Below, piece after piece: positions 27,231 to 36,542 of a stretch of DNA of 64,000 bases. A program made the translations under genes and the position numbers. The notes beneath the pieces were generated by a model. The model did not search any database and was not told the origin of the DNA. It worked only from the letters and a program-made list of their open reading frames with translations. Source of the stretch: Kangiella aquimarina DSM 16071 (GTDB lineage: Bacteria; Pseudomonadota; Gammaproteobacteria; Enterobacterales; Kangiellaceae); assembly GCF_000374105.1 (NCBI RefSeq), contig NZ_KB893650.1, positions 45,644 to 109,643 on the forward strand, given 5' to 3'. Each line of letters begins with the position of its first letter. Within the stretch, counting starts at the first letter, position 1.

Positions 27231-28126
27231 AACGCTATTTCACCTTCGGTATTACTATCAATTTCGCCACGGTACAGCTGTACTTTAAGTTGCTGATAGT
27301 GGTCATACATTTGCCGCCAGACAGGGCCTGCAGTGCCATCACCAATGGTAACATCATTTAGCCGGGTAACTGGGCGGATTTCTTTGGTGGAGCTGGTTAA
27401 CCAGATTTCATCAGCCTGCAACAGCTCATGCTCGGGAATCAGCCTCTGTTCGGTTAGTATACCGTGCTGCTCTGCCAGCCATAACAGGAAATCTCGTGTT
27501 ATTCCTGGAAGTAGGTGCTCACTTAGCGGCGGCGTGATAATGACGCCATCTCGAACAATGAACAGATTACTTGAGGTTGCCTCGAAGGCTACTCCACCTC
27601 GTACCAATATGGTGTCATTTGCGCCACATTCAAGGGCCTGTTGCTTGAGCATACAATTAGCCAACAAGGTAATGGCTTTTATATCGCACCGTTGCCAGCG
27701 AATATCTTCAGCGGTTATCACCGAAATCCCCTGCAAATCCTTATCGCTAGGTACTGCCTGTACCTCTGGCAACGCCGTGATCATGGCAAAAATGGTTGGG
27801 TTTGGATTTGCCGGGAAATCATGGTTACGTTCGGGATATGCACCGCGAGTGATCTGCAGATAGATGGATGCATTATTCAATGAGTTCTGTTCAATCAGCT
27901 GATGGCAAATATTAGCCCAATCCTGCAAGGTCTGCTCCATCGGCAAACGTATGCCTCGCAAACTGTTTTCCAACCGAGCAATGTGCTGCTTAAAGCGAAA
28001 TAGCCTGCCTGCATAGACAGGGATGACTTCATATACCCCGTCGCCAAATAAAAAGCCCCGGTCAAGTGCCGGGACTTTTGCTTCTTCAATGGCTAATAAC
28101 TGTCCGTTAAGATAGGCTATGGACAC
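27227..28126 (-). CDS. dat: D-amino-acid aminotransferase, class IV PLP enzyme
   Basis: About 300 residues, PLP-dependent fold type IV. Features are VPALDRGFLFGDGVYEVIPVY, the PLP lysine in RCDIKAITLLANC (about K150), VAFEATSSNLFIV and the late DEIWLTSSTKEIRPV. The D-alanine/D-glutamate supplying enzyme Dat often sits next to dacA, consistent with a cell-wall role, but a branched-chain aminotransferase specificity cannot be excluded. The frame opens at TTG 28132, but GTG 28126 (MSIAYLNGQ) has AGGGAG at the right distance and matches family starts. Confidence 0.87.
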   Translation of the reverse strand: MSIAYLNGQLLAIEEAKVPALDRGFLFGDGVYEVIPVYAGRLFRFKQHIARLENSLRGIRLPMEQTLQDWANICHQLIEQNSLNNASIYLQITRGAYPERNHDFPANPNPTIFAMITALPEVQAVPSDKDLQGISVITAEDIRWQRCDIKAITLLANCMLKQQALECGANDTILVRGGVAFEATSSNLFIVRDGVIITPPLSEHLLPGITRDFLLWLAEQHGILTEQRLIPEHELLQADEIWLTSSTKEIRPVTRLNDVTIGDGTAGPVWRQMYDHYQQLKVQLYRGEIDSNTEGEIAL

Positions 28127-28161
28127 ATCCAACTCCCTGAATTTAAACTAATAATATAATC

Positions 28162-29331
28162 CTAGTGGAACCAAAGTTTCATCGAATCCCACATACGGCC
28201 AAAAAAGCCAGCCTCTTCAACATTATCCAGTGCAACCAGAGGCATGCGTTTAACCTCTTCATCACCGATCTTAAAGAACACCTCACCCACTACCTGACCG
28301 CGACGGATCGGCGCAATCAATTGCGATTGGATGGTGTAATTGGCCTGAATCTGATCTTTCTGGCTTTTTAACAATGTCAATGCGGCATCTTGAGCCAAAC
28401 CAACCTTAACTTCTTCTTCCTCACCTTTCCAAACACGAGCTGTTCGCAAGCTCTGACCAGCTTTAAATGGCTTGATGTTAGTGTAGAAACGGAATCCATA
28501 ATTAAGTAACTTACGAGTTTCGCTAGCTCGCTCCGCCTCACTATCAGTACCCATGACCACAGAAATCAGGCGCATACCTTCTTTTTCTGCTGATGAAACC
28601 AGACAATAGCCAGCTTCTTCGGTGTGGCCCGTTTTAAGACCATCAACATTCAAAGTTGGGTCACTTAGTAATTCATTACGGTTACGTTGCTTAATGCCGT
28701 TATAGGTAAACTCCTGCTCGGCATAGATGGCGTAGTCTTCCGGGAAGTCTCTGATTAGAGCTCGCGCCAGAATGGCTAAGTCCCGTGCCGTAGTGACATG
28801 CCCTTCAGCTGGCCAGCCAGTACTGTTCTCAAAATGGGTATCTTTCATGCCAAGTTTTGCTGCATATTGATTCATCAAATCCGCAAAGGCATCTTCAGTG
28901 CCGGCAATATGTTCAGCCATGGCTATACTGGCATCGTTACCGGACTGGATAATGATTCCGCGATAAAGATCTTCAACCGTAACGTATTTATTGACCTCAA
29001 TAAACATCAAAGAACCGCCTTTAAGCTTCGGGTTTTGCGCCCAGGCGTTCTCACTGATCAATACTTTATCGTCTAAATTTAAATTTCCTTTGTGCAGCTC
29101 ATCACCAATGATATAGCTGGTCATCATTTTGGTTAAGCTGGCAGGTGGTAACTTCTGATCAGCATTATCCTGCATGATGATCTGGCCAGTGTCATAATCC
29201 ATCAGCAAATACGAACGAGCATCTACATTTGGTTTACCCGGTTGAATTGCCGCTACCGCAGCATTGGTGGTAAAGACAGAAATGAATGCAATAGCAAATA
29301 ATAATTTTAGAGTTTTTTCTTGAAAAGACAT
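28162..29331 (-). CDS. dacA: D-alanyl-D-alanine carboxypeptidase (PBP5/6 type)
   Basis: Trims the terminal D-Ala of peptidoglycan pentapeptides in the periplasm. Of 389 residues, 1-28 form a signal peptide. The three penicillin-binding motifs are S65-LT-K68, S130-G-N132 and K233-T-G. The C-terminal PBP5 beta domain ends in FFGRMWDSMKLWFH, an amphipathic helix that holds the protein on the inner membrane. It follows rlpA closely (27 bp) and precedes dat. Confidence 0.96.
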   Translation of the reverse strand: MSFQEKTLKLLFAIAFISVFTTNAAVAAIQPGKPNVDARSYLLMDYDTGQIIMQDNADQKLPPASLTKMMTSYIIGDELHKGNLNLDDKVLISENAWAQNPKLKGGSLMFIEVNKYVTVEDLYRGIIIQSGNDASIAMAEHIAGTEDAFADLMNQYAAKLGMKDTHFENSTGWPAEGHVTTARDLAILARALIRDFPEDYAIYAEQEFTYNGIKQRNRNELLSDPTLNVDGLKTGHTEEAGYCLVSSAEKEGMRLISVVMGTDSEAERASETRKLLNYGFRFYTNIKPFKAGQSLRTARVWKGEEEEVKVGLAQDAALTLLKSQKDQIQANYTIQSQLIAPIRRGQVVGEVFFKIGDEEVKRMPLVALDNVEEAGFFGRMWDSMKLWFH

Positions 29332-29358
29332 TGGCTTAACAATCCCAGAATTTTAAGT

Positions 29359-30261
29359 TTATTCAGTAACAACTTTAGGAGTACCAAAATTGTACTCATT
29401 TAATTGGCGTAAAATATTTTCAGCGGTACGGGCATCGCGCAAAGGTCCAATACGAACTCTTTGCAGCGTCTGACCATTAACATCAACACCGCTGATTGAT
29501 ATTGGCTGACCAAAATGATCACGTAGACGAGCTGCTAAAGTATCTGCTCTTAGAGGATCAGCAAAGGCGCCCACTTGCACAAATAGCTGAGCATTGTCTT
29601 TCTGCTCATCCATCGGTGGCAATTCTAATTCACCCGCCTGGGCCAATTGCGCTGCATTGACTTGACCGGCATTGCGTGGGGAGGCTAAAACCTCAACTTC
29701 AACTCGAGCCGTACCCTGATCCATATAGCCCAGCTTTTTAGCAGCGGCATAGGACAGGTCAATAATTCGGTTTTTCTTGAAAGGCCCGCGGTCATTAATT
29801 TTAACGATAACCGACTGACCATTATCCAGATTGGTTACCCGCGCGTAGCTGGGTAGTGGCAGGGTTTTATGAGCAGCGGTAAATTGGTACATATCGTAGA
29901 CTTCACCAGATGAAGTTCGACGACCATGAAACTTTTGGCCATACCAGCTGGCAACACCTGCATCCTTATAACCATTACCAGAATCCATCACGTGGTAGAC
30001 CACACCATCCACTTCATAATAAGGAGGATTACCTAAGCCACTTTTTTCCTCAACTCTTGGTGTCGGCTCTGAGATAGGCCCACTGGTGAACGGTCTTTTT
30101 GTTCCATCAGGGGCATAGTCAGGACGCAGCCGATCAGCTGGGCTACCATATTCATACTCATACTCTTCTGCTGGTGGCGTGGTGGTACATGCCGAAACCA
30201 ATAGCAGTCCCAATCCAGCCAGCATCACTTTGCTTGAAGTTATTACAGTATTTGAGGTCAT
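29359..30261 (-). CDS. rlpA: RlpA, septal-ring lytic transglycosylase lipoprotein
   Basis: An outer-membrane lipoprotein (lipobox LVSAC) with a double-psi beta-barrel RlpA domain (GVASWYGQKFHGRRTSSGE, ITNLDNGQSV-type strand, VKINDRGPF with the catalytic D) and a C-terminal SPOR domain (about QLFVQVGAFADPLRADTLA) that binds denuded glycan at the division site. The frame opens at a TTG at 30285. I place the start at ATG 30261 (MTSNTVITSSKVML), with GTG 30273 a good alternative because it adds lysines to the signal peptide. The gene lies between mltB and dacA. Confidence 0.93.
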   Translation of the reverse strand: MTSNTVITSSKVMLAGLGLLLVSACTTTPPAEEYEYEYGSPADRLRPDYAPDGTKRPFTSGPISEPTPRVEEKSGLGNPPYYEVDGVVYHVMDSGNGYKDAGVASWYGQKFHGRRTSSGEVYDMYQFTAAHKTLPLPSYARVTNLDNGQSVIVKINDRGPFKKNRIIDLSYAAAKKLGYMDQGTARVEVEVLASPRNAGQVNAAQLAQAGELELPPMDEQKDNAQLFVQVGAFADPLRADTLAARLRDHFGQPISISGVDVNGQTLQRVRIGPLRDARTAENILRQLNEYNFGTPKVVTE

Positions 30262-30304
30262 TTTAACTTTCACGCGAGTTCTCAATATTCATTAATTCAA
30301 TAGA

Positions 30305-31339
30305 CTACTTTGCTTCGACCAGATTTTGCTTGGCATGTTCCACAGCATCTTTAATTTCAAGACTCAACTGATGAACTGCCATGGCATATAAAGGGCTACG
30401 ATTATAACGAGTAATCACATAAAAGTTGTTAAAGCCTAGCCAATATTCTTCTTTGCTTTCTTGTTTAAAGGCATAAATACCTGCGATATCGTTGTCCTCG
30501 AGTGGCCCCTGGTATTCAAGGCCCGCCGATTTCATCTCGCCAAGAGTAAACTGTGGTTTAAGCGAATCATTGCGGAACTGCGCAACTAGCTTAGCTTCCG
30601 GAGTTGGCAAGAATTGTGCTACCGGCTCACCCATTCGCCAGCCATGGACGTGGAAATAATTGGCCACACTGCCAACCGCATCTTCAACATTATCAAACAG
30701 GTTAATATTACCGTCGCCGTCAAAATCGACTGCGTAGTGACGATAGGAAGTGGGAATGAACTGACCCATACCCATGGCGCCAGCATATGAACCTTTCGGT
30801 TCTGCCAAATCCCAGCCCTGCTCACGAGCCAGTACAAAATACTCTTCTAACTCACCAGCAAAAAATGCACCGCGCTTTGGGTAATGAAATGCCAAGGTCG
30901 CGATGGCATCAACTACCGGAAAACTCCCCATGACTCTGCCATAGCGAGTTTCGACGCCGATAATCGCAGTAATGATTTCGGCCGGTACCTGATACTTTTC
31001 TTCTGCTCGCATCAGAATATCTTCGTGTTCCAGCCAGAACTGAACACCCTGCTTAATACGTTTCTGTTCTATAAAAATTGGGCGATATTCATACCAGTCC
31101 TTACTTTCGGCTGGTCGGCTAATGGCATCCAATATGGACTGACGGACTTCTACTTTATCCAGAATCATCTGAACATAGTCTTCAGTGAAGCCATGTTTCT
31201 TATGCATATAACTGGCAAATGCTTTTGCGTCGGTTGGGGCTTTATCCAGCTCCGAATTGGCTTGCGCCATCATGCCGGAAAACGCACAGGAGCAAGCTAA
31301 AACTAGTGTTCCGATTGTCTTTTTTATATTTGTTCTCAT
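30305..31339 (-). CDS. mltB: membrane-bound lytic murein transglycosylase B
   Basis: Cleaves the glycan strand of peptidoglycan with anhydro-ring formation. The catalytic glutamate lies in AIIGVETRYGR, and GAMGMGQFIPTSYRHYAVDFDGDG is the conserved substrate-groove loop (shown in parts: GAMGMGQFIPTS, YAVDFDGDGN). The start is placed at ATG 31339 (MRTNIKKTIG), with GAGG upstream, not the TTG at 31354. The signal peptide ends near MMAQA. The cysteines in CSCAFSG could mark a lipobox, but the spacing is not convincing. It is cut off from rodA by a 413-bp repeat-bearing gap, so it probably has its own promoter. Confidence 0.93.
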   Translation of the reverse strand: MRTNIKKTIGTLVLACSCAFSGMMAQANSELDKAPTDAKAFASYMHKKHGFTEDYVQMILDKVEVRQSILDAISRPAESKDWYEYRPIFIEQKRIKQGVQFWLEHEDILMRAEEKYQVPAEIITAIIGVETRYGRVMGSFPVVDAIATLAFHYPKRGAFFAGELEEYFVLAREQGWDLAEPKGSYAGAMGMGQFIPTSYRHYAVDFDGDGNINLFDNVEDAVGSVANYFHVHGWRMGEPVAQFLPTPEAKLVAQFRNDSLKPQFTLGEMKSAGLEYQGPLEDNDIAGIYAFKQESKEEYWLGFNNFYVITRYNRSPLYAMAVHQLSLEIKDAVEHAKQNLVEAK

Positions 31340-31440
31340 AAAGCCTCGCTTCAAATTTTCTCTATAGTTTCAGACTTAACTGGCCTATTTCTAGTCTGTA
31401 AGTTTTATTTTCAAACAAATTTAAACGCATTAGTAATACT

Positions 31441-31720
31441 ATGTTCATTAAGTTTATATCCCTTTTAGATACTTTTTCGCTCCTTAGCGAGTTACTTTTC
31501 TTGCGTGGTCAAGAAAAGTAACCAAAAGAAGACCACCCGTATATTGAGGTCACGCTTCGCGTGACTACCTGCGCCACTACCAAAATACTTAACGCACCAG
31601 AATTTACATCACATCCTTGTGCTGAAAATTCTTATCAAAATCATCCACGATTTTGATTGCTATATTTTGTACATGTCTTAGCTCAATATAAATGGGCTAA
31701 TTGGTGCTTCCTGTAATCTC
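31441..31720. repeat. palindromic dispersed repeat R1 between rodA and mltB
   Basis: The 413-bp gap 31355-31767 has no gene. It holds a 13-bp perfect inverted repeat GTTACTTTTCTTG (31491-31503), loop CGTGGT, CAAGAAAAGTAAC (31510-31522), preceded by TTTTTCGCTCCTTAGCGAG. Further stems are GTCACGC-TTC-GCGTGAC (31549-31565), CACA-TCCT-TGTG (31610-31621) and ATCAAAATC-ATCCAC-GATTTTGAT (31634-31657). The same skeleton (TTCGCTC..AGCGAG, AAAAGAA..GACACCC, TTGAGGT, ACTTAACGCA, TTAGCTCAAT, TTGGTGCT) recurs at 50680-51072, so this is one copy of a dispersed family. No transposase or target duplication was seen. Confidence 0.7.
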
Positions 31721-31767
31721 GAAGTATCCTTACACCTCTGAAATACACAGCTTGTCAAACTAACACA

Positions 31768-32892
31768 CTAGGTTGAATGCAGTCGTCGATGGGTCTGGAT
31801 CGACATCAAAATACCAAAGGCAGCCATCAAGGTAACAATTGACGTACCACCATAACTGATTAACGGTAATGGTAGCCCGACCACTGGTAACAAACCACTG
31901 ACCATGCCTATATTTACAAAAATATAGATAAAGAAAGTTAAAATAAGTGCTGCACCCAGTAGTCGACTGAAGGTTTCCTGTCCTTGCAGACTGATATAAA
32001 TACCTCGGACAATAACAAACGCATATAGTGCCAATAAAAGCACAATGCCTACCAAGCCAAACTCTTCGCCGATAACAGCAAAAATAAAATCAGTATGTCG
32101 CTCGGGTAGAAATTCTAGCTGAGACTGAGTTCCGTTTAACCATCCTTTGCCATAAATGCCGCCGGAGCCAATAGCTATCTGTGATTGAATGATGTGATAA
32201 CCCGCACCCAGTGGGTCGCGTTCAGGGTTAAGGAATGTCAGCACTCGACCTTTCTGATAGTCATGCATGACAAAGAACCACATAATAGGAATTAGAACAC
32301 CAGCCAGTAAAATGGCACCGAGGATATATCGCCAGCGTATCCCGGCAAAGAACACCACAAATAAACCGGATGCACCGATCAATAACGAAGTGCCGAGATC
32401 AGGCTGTAGCATGATCAGAACCACAGGCGTAAAGACCAGTACCAGACTTCCCACCGTCTGTAGGAACGTTGGTGGCAGCGCCTTTTCAGCAAAATACCAG
32501 GCAACCATTAGCGGCACAGCCAGCTTCATGATCTCTGATGGCTGAAAGCGAATACCAATATCAATCCAACGCTGCGCGCCCTTACTTGTTTCACCAAACA
32601 AAAGAACCGCTATCAAAAACAGAACCCCAACCGCATACAGAGCAGGAGCCCATTGGCGAAAAGTTCTGGGCTCAAACTGCGCCAACACAAACATCACAAC
32701 TAGTCCCGCGGCGAAACGCACAGCCTGACGCTTTACCAGCCCAATACTCTCACCGCCTGCACTATAAACGGCCAGTAAACTGAAACACATCAGTGCGATA
32801 ATGCCTAACAACAGCGGTGCATCAATGTGCCAGCGCCACAGTAAACTGTAACGCTCCTTATGGCTGTTTGCGGTACTACTGAGCAGAGCCAT
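31768..32892 (-). CDS. rodA: rod-shape peptidoglycan polymerase RodA
   Basis: SEDS-family glycosyltransferase that polymerises lipid II during elongation with PBP2. The 374-residue protein has about ten membrane segments. Conserved parts are FQPSEIMKLAVPLMVAWY, LQPDLGTSLLIGASGLFV, GSGGIYGKGWLNGTQSQ, LPERHTDFIFAVIGEEFG and the late GLPLPLISYGGTS. It overlaps the mrdA gene by 17 bp, so the two are translationally coupled. Confidence 0.96.
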   Translation of the reverse strand: MALLSSTANSHKERYSLLWRWHIDAPLLLGIIALMCFSLLAVYSAGGESIGLVKRQAVRFAAGLVVMFVLAQFEPRTFRQWAPALYAVGVLFLIAVLLFGETSKGAQRWIDIGIRFQPSEIMKLAVPLMVAWYFAEKALPPTFLQTVGSLVLVFTPVVLIMLQPDLGTSLLIGASGLFVVFFAGIRWRYILGAILLAGVLIPIMWFFVMHDYQKGRVLTFLNPERDPLGAGYHIIQSQIAIGSGGIYGKGWLNGTQSQLEFLPERHTDFIFAVIGEEFGLVGIVLLLALYAFVIVRGIYISLQGQETFSRLLGAALILTFFIYIFVNIGMVSGLLPVVGLPLPLISYGGTSIVTLMAAFGILMSIQTHRRLHST

Positions 32893-34804
32893 TATTCACC
32901 ACCTCGGTTTCAGTTGTTTGCTCACTTTCCTGATGTTGCTCGATTAAATACTGCTCTATCAAGTAATAGTCCATAAGCTTGCGCGCAATTGGGGCAGCAT
33001 TACTACCGCCGCCACCAGCGTTTTCCATTACGACCGCTATTGCAATTTTAGGATTTTCGTAAGGCGCATATCCAATAAAGAGCGCGTTATCGTGGAATTT
33101 TTCTGCCAGAGTCTCAGCATCATACTCTTCTTCTTCGCCAAGACTTTTAACCTGCGCGGTTCCCGTTTTTCCAGCAGCAATATATTCCGCTCCCTGAAAA
33201 GCTGTGCGCGCAGTACCCTTAGCCCCAGTAACCACATCGCGCATACTTTCCTTAACCAGATCGAGCCATCGGCCATCACCAATTTCAATCTGATGATAAG
33301 CCATCACCGGCACATTCTGTTCATGGATATTACCTTCCACAAACTTTCGCACCAGCTGTAGCTGATAGCGAATTCCATCATTGGCGATAACCGCCGTTGC
33401 ATTAGCAAGTTGTAAAGGTGTTACCGTCCAGTAACCCTGACCAATACCGATATTGACAGTATCACCGTTATACCAGGGCTCTTTACGCGCAGTCCGCTTC
33501 CATTCACGCGACGGAAGAATACCGATTTTTTCCTCTTCCATATCTATGCCAGTTTTCTGACCAAAGCCAAACTGCAACATGCCTTCATGAATACGGTCGA
33601 TTCCGATTCTGACAGCCAGGTCGTAAAAGAAGGTATCACAGGACTCGATGATGGAGTCAACCACATCCATATAAGGCGCATGCCCCCAGCGTTTCCAGTC
33701 CCGATAGCGACGATCATTATTAGGTAATGAAAACCAGCCGGGATCACGAATTTTCGTTTCTGGCGTGATGACACCTTCCTTTAATCCAAGCCAGGCCAAG
33801 TGTGGCTTGATGGTTGATGCCGGAGAGTAGGTTCCCTGCACTGCTCTATTATAAAGAGGCCTCTCGGGCGTTAAGAGCTTCCTATACTCTTCACCGGAGA
33901 TACCACCTGTAAACAGATTAGGGTCATACCCAGGCTGACTGACCATTGCCAGTACGCCACCCGTTGCAGGCTCAATTGCAACAATCGCCCCACGAGCACC
34001 GACTTCTTTCATCAACTCAGTAGCTTTGCGTTGCAAACCTAGATCGAGGTGGAGATGAATATCCATTCCGGCAACTGGCTCATCGCGTTCCAGTACGCGA
34101 ATGATACGTCCTCGCACATCGGTCTCAACGCGCTGACTGCCCACTTCGCCATGCAATATGCTTTCGTAATAGCGCTCCAGGCCAAGTTTGCCAATTTTGG
34201 AGGTGGCTGCATAACGTAAACGAGTTTCTTCATCCATGGCTTCAAGTTCTTCGACGTTAATGGCCCCCATACGCCCAAGGACATGTACCAGATCGCCTTT
34301 GTAGGGGTAATAGCGCTCCAGACGCGCTTCGAGACTGGCCCCTGGATACATATGCTGTACTACGGAAAACTTGGCGACTTCTTCTTCGGTGAGATTGGAT
34401 TTGAGGACGTAAGAATTAAATTTGGGGCGGAACTTGATCTGCTCTAGAAACTTTAAAACCTGCTCATCGCTAATAGTTAAAACATTACGCAGTTCTTGAA
34501 CCAGTTTGGGTAGATCTCTGGTTTGCTCAGGAGTAATTTCAAGAGTGAAAATCGAGCGGTTCTGCGCCAGCAATTTACCATCACGATCATAGATAAGGCC
34601 ACGAACCGGAGCGACAGATTGGATACTGATACGATTGTTTTCAGACTGGGTCTGGTACTTCTGATAATCCAGAACCTGAAGCTTGAACTGACGGCTGATC
34701 AGAACCACCATCAGAATAAATACGATAAACAAAGCCACAATACAGCGCGCGAAAAACATAGACGTTTCGCGACCAACATCTTTTATGGCTTGTCGTTTAT
34801 ACAT
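32876..34804 (-). CDS. mrdA: penicillin-binding protein 2
   Basis: Transpeptidase of the elongasome. The 642-residue protein has one N-terminal membrane helix (about 17-40), a pedestal domain, and the transpeptidase motifs S330-TIK (SPASTIKPHLAW), SCD (ESCDTFFYDLAV) and KTG (AAGKTGTAQV). Catalytic S330 is at the same number as in E. coli PBP2. It works with RodA, encoded immediately downstream, and follows rlmH across a tandem-repeat spacer. Confidence 0.96.
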   Translation of the reverse strand: MYKRQAIKDVGRETSMFFARCIVALFIVFILMVVLISRQFKLQVLDYQKYQTQSENNRISIQSVAPVRGLIYDRDGKLLAQNRSIFTLEITPEQTRDLPKLVQELRNVLTISDEQVLKFLEQIKFRPKFNSYVLKSNLTEEEVAKFSVVQHMYPGASLEARLERYYPYKGDLVHVLGRMGAINVEELEAMDEETRLRYAATSKIGKLGLERYYESILHGEVGSQRVETDVRGRIIRVLERDEPVAGMDIHLHLDLGLQRKATELMKEVGARGAIVAIEPATGGVLAMVSQPGYDPNLFTGGISGEEYRKLLTPERPLYNRAVQGTYSPASTIKPHLAWLGLKEGVITPETKIRDPGWFSLPNNDRRYRDWKRWGHAPYMDVVDSIIESCDTFFYDLAVRIGIDRIHEGMLQFGFGQKTGIDMEEEKIGILPSREWKRTARKEPWYNGDTVNIGIGQGYWTVTPLQLANATAVIANDGIRYQLQLVRKFVEGNIHEQNVPVMAYHQIEIGDGRWLDLVKESMRDVVTGAKGTARTAFQGAEYIAAGKTGTAQVKSLGEEEEYDAETLAEKFHDNALFIGYAPYENPKIAIAVVMENAGGGGSNAAPIARKLMDYYLIEQYLIEQHQESEQTTETEVVNNGSAQ

Positions 34805-34940
34805 ACCTTATGGACTGACACCCATCGAAATAATTTCATAGTCCCTGCATTTAATTCAGATTGACTGATCCATTCAATCTTAGTTTTGACCTTTTCTTTT
34901 TCAGGCTTATTCTCTGTGAGATCCATTCACTTTAAGACTT

Positions 34941-35049
34941 ACTCCATGTGCCACTTATTCCCTGTGCCACTTACTCCCTGTGCCACTTATTCCCTGTGAT
35001 ACTTATTCCCTATGATACTTATTCCCTGTGATACTTATTCCCTGTGATA
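34941..35049. repeat. 16-bp tandem repeat, about 6.8 copies, derived from the rlmH 3' end
   Basis: Six full 16-bp units and a partial seventh with consensus ATTCCCTGTG(CC/AT)ACTT on the plus strand. Two subtypes occur: GTGCCACTT (units 1-3, 34941-34988) and GTGATACTT (units 4-6, 34989-35036). The partial unit (35037-35049) is the last codons of rlmH. On the minus strand each unit reads TATCACAGGGAATAA or a variant, that is Tyr-His-Arg-Glu-stop, the conserved RlmH C-terminus. The array therefore looks like stepwise duplication of the gene end, filling the rlmH-mrdA spacer. Confidence 0.92.
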
Positions 35050-35505
35050 AGGATGATTCACTGTCACCGACCAGGCGCGGTAGAGTGACTCAGCGACGAT
35101 AATCCTGACTAAAGGATGCGGGAATGTCAAAGCCGATAAAGACCACTTTTGATTTGCGCGTGCCAGACATTCTTCCGACAGACCTTCCGGCCCGCCGACC
35201 AATAAAACCAGGTTTGGGTAATGTTGTTGCCAATGCTCTATTTGCTGCGCAAGCTGAGAAGTAGAAAAGGTTTTACCTTTAACATCCAGTGCGACCACCC
35301 AGTCGCTGGACTGGATCTGTGATAACAGTGCCTTGCCTTCCTTTTCAGTAATTCGACTGATATCGGCGTTCTTGCCACGCTTCTCAGCTGCAACCTCGAC
35401 CAACTCTAATTTAAAGTCGTTAGGAAATCGTTTGGCGTATTCCTGGAATCCCTGCTCTACCCAGGCTGGCATTTTCTGGCCAACCGTTAATAAACGAACC
35501 TGCAT
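35035..35505 (-). CDS. rlmH: 23S rRNA pseudouridine-1915 N3-methyltransferase
   Basis: SPOUT-class methyltransferase acting on helix 69 of 23S rRNA in 70S ribosomes. At 156 residues it is full length. [25 protein letters not shown] and [19 protein letters not shown] (knot region) are present, and it ends NHPYHRE exactly as E. coli RlmH does. The stop codon is the first of several TAA/TAG codons repeated in the downstream array. It is separated by 7 bp from rsfS. Confidence 0.96.
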   Translation of the reverse strand: MQVRLLTVGQKMPAWVEQGFQEYAKRFPNDFKLELVEVAAEKRGKNADISRITEKEGKALLSQIQSSDWVVALDVKGKTFSTSQLAQQIEHWQQHYPNLVLLVGGPEGLSEECLARANQKWSLSALTFPHPLVRIIVAESLYRAWSVTVNHPYHRE

Positions 35506-35512
35506 GGTTTGC

Positions 35513-35866
35513 TTAACTGGTGGCAGTTGTGCGGGCTTCTTTCCAGTTAGGATCCCACAGTTTTTCCAACTGATAAAAATCTCGCGTTTGCGGCATCATG
35601 ATATGCGCCACAACATCGCCCAGATCAACTAGCACCCATTCAGCCACATCATCACCTTCAACCCCTAGAGGCTGAACACCTTCATCTTTAACGCTGGATA
35701 CAAGATTATGGGCGACGGATTTGACGTGACGGCTGGATGTGCCGCTGGCAATGATCATGTAATCGGTCACCGAACTGAGACCTTTCACATTGAGAACTTT
35801 AATATCTTTGGCTTTACTGTCTTCTAACTGGTCAACAACCAGATCTTTCAATTGCTCCGCTTGCAT
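35513..35866 (-). CDS. rsfS: ribosomal silencing factor RsfS
   Basis: A 117-residue protein that binds ribosomal protein uL14 and blocks subunit joining during starvation. Typical family segments are [50 protein letters not shown] and [10 protein letters not shown]. Its ATG overlaps the nadD stop codon by one base, so they are coupled. Confidence 0.95.
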   Translation of the reverse strand: MQAEQLKDLVVDQLEDSKAKDIKVLNVKGLSSVTDYMIIASGTSSRHVKSVAHNLVSSVKDEGVQPLGVEGDDVAEWVLVDLGDVVAHIMMPQTRDFYQLEKLWDPNWKEARTTATS

Positions 35867-36540
35867 TAATTACCTTTGGGTGAATGTGCTTGATAGCCAT
35901 AGAGGCCATGCCGTTGAATATAGTCTAGTATAACATCAGGCAATAGAAAACGCGGCGAAAATCCGCTTTTTATTTGCTCACGAATATAGGTTGAGGAAAT
36001 ATCCAGCTGGGGCATCTCACAAAAACCAATTTTTCCGCAGGAATAATCTGCTAAATCTTCTGGCTTACTGACACGGTGCTGTTGATAAAGTTCGGCCACT
36101 GGCCCCTGTTGCGGTAGCTCACTGCTGGGGCGTCCCACCACTAGAATATTGCATAAATCCAGCAGTTCCTGCCAATGATACCAACTGTCCAGTTTAGCAA
36201 ACGCGTCGGTTCCCATTAGGAAAATCAATGGGTTATCGCCAACTTCCAAACGTAGATGGCGCAATGTCACGACGCTGTAACTGGGCTCTTCTCGCTCCAA
36301 CTCGCGGCTATCGAGTGCCAGGTGAGGAGTGGTTTGCAGTATCAGATTGAGCATCTCAATGCGTTGCTCGGTAGTTGCGCCTGGTGTTGGTCGATGGGGC
36401 GGATAGGCCGCAGGCATCAGTGAAACCTGCGCTTCGGGAAAGCGATTGAGCATTTCCTGAGCCATGCGTAAATGGCCAAGATGAACCGGATCAAATGTGC
36501 CACCAAGAATGATATGAACCATACCGCAACTGGTATTCAT
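35866..36540 (-). CDS. nadD: nicotinate-nucleotide adenylyltransferase
   Basis: Converts nicotinate mononucleotide to deamido-NAD in NAD synthesis. The 224-residue protein has GGTFDPVHLGHLRMA (HxGH nucleotidyl-transfer motif), PPHRPTPGATTEQRIEML, FLMGTDAFAKLDSWYHW and the C-terminal ISSTYIREQIKSG. The start at ATG 36540 lies 2 bp past holA; a second in-frame ATG six codons later is possible. Confidence 0.95.
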   Translation of the reverse strand: MNTSCGMVHIILGGTFDPVHLGHLRMAQEMLNRFPEAQVSLMPAAYPPHRPTPGATTEQRIEMLNLILQTTPHLALDSRELEREEPSYSVVTLRHLRLEVGDNPLIFLMGTDAFAKLDSWYHWQELLDLCNILVVGRPSSELPQQGPVAELYQQHRVSKPEDLADYSCGKIGFCEMPQLDISSTYIREQIKSGFSPRFLLPDVILDYIQRHGLYGYQAHSPKGN

Positions 36541-36542
36541 AA

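Noticed and set aside
27333..27863. 176-codon frame opposite the D-amino-acid aminotransferase
   Set aside because: Shadow of a clear coding gene; composition rich in Ser/Cys/Arg with no domain.
31355..31767. Insertion sequence remnant between rodA and mltB
   Set aside because: No transposase fragment, terminal inverted repeat pair or target duplication was found; the region fits a palindromic dispersed repeat better.
34941..35049. Possible CRISPR-like array
   Set aside because: Repeats are 16 bp and directly adjacent with no spacers, and they derive from the rlmH 3' end; no cas genes are present.
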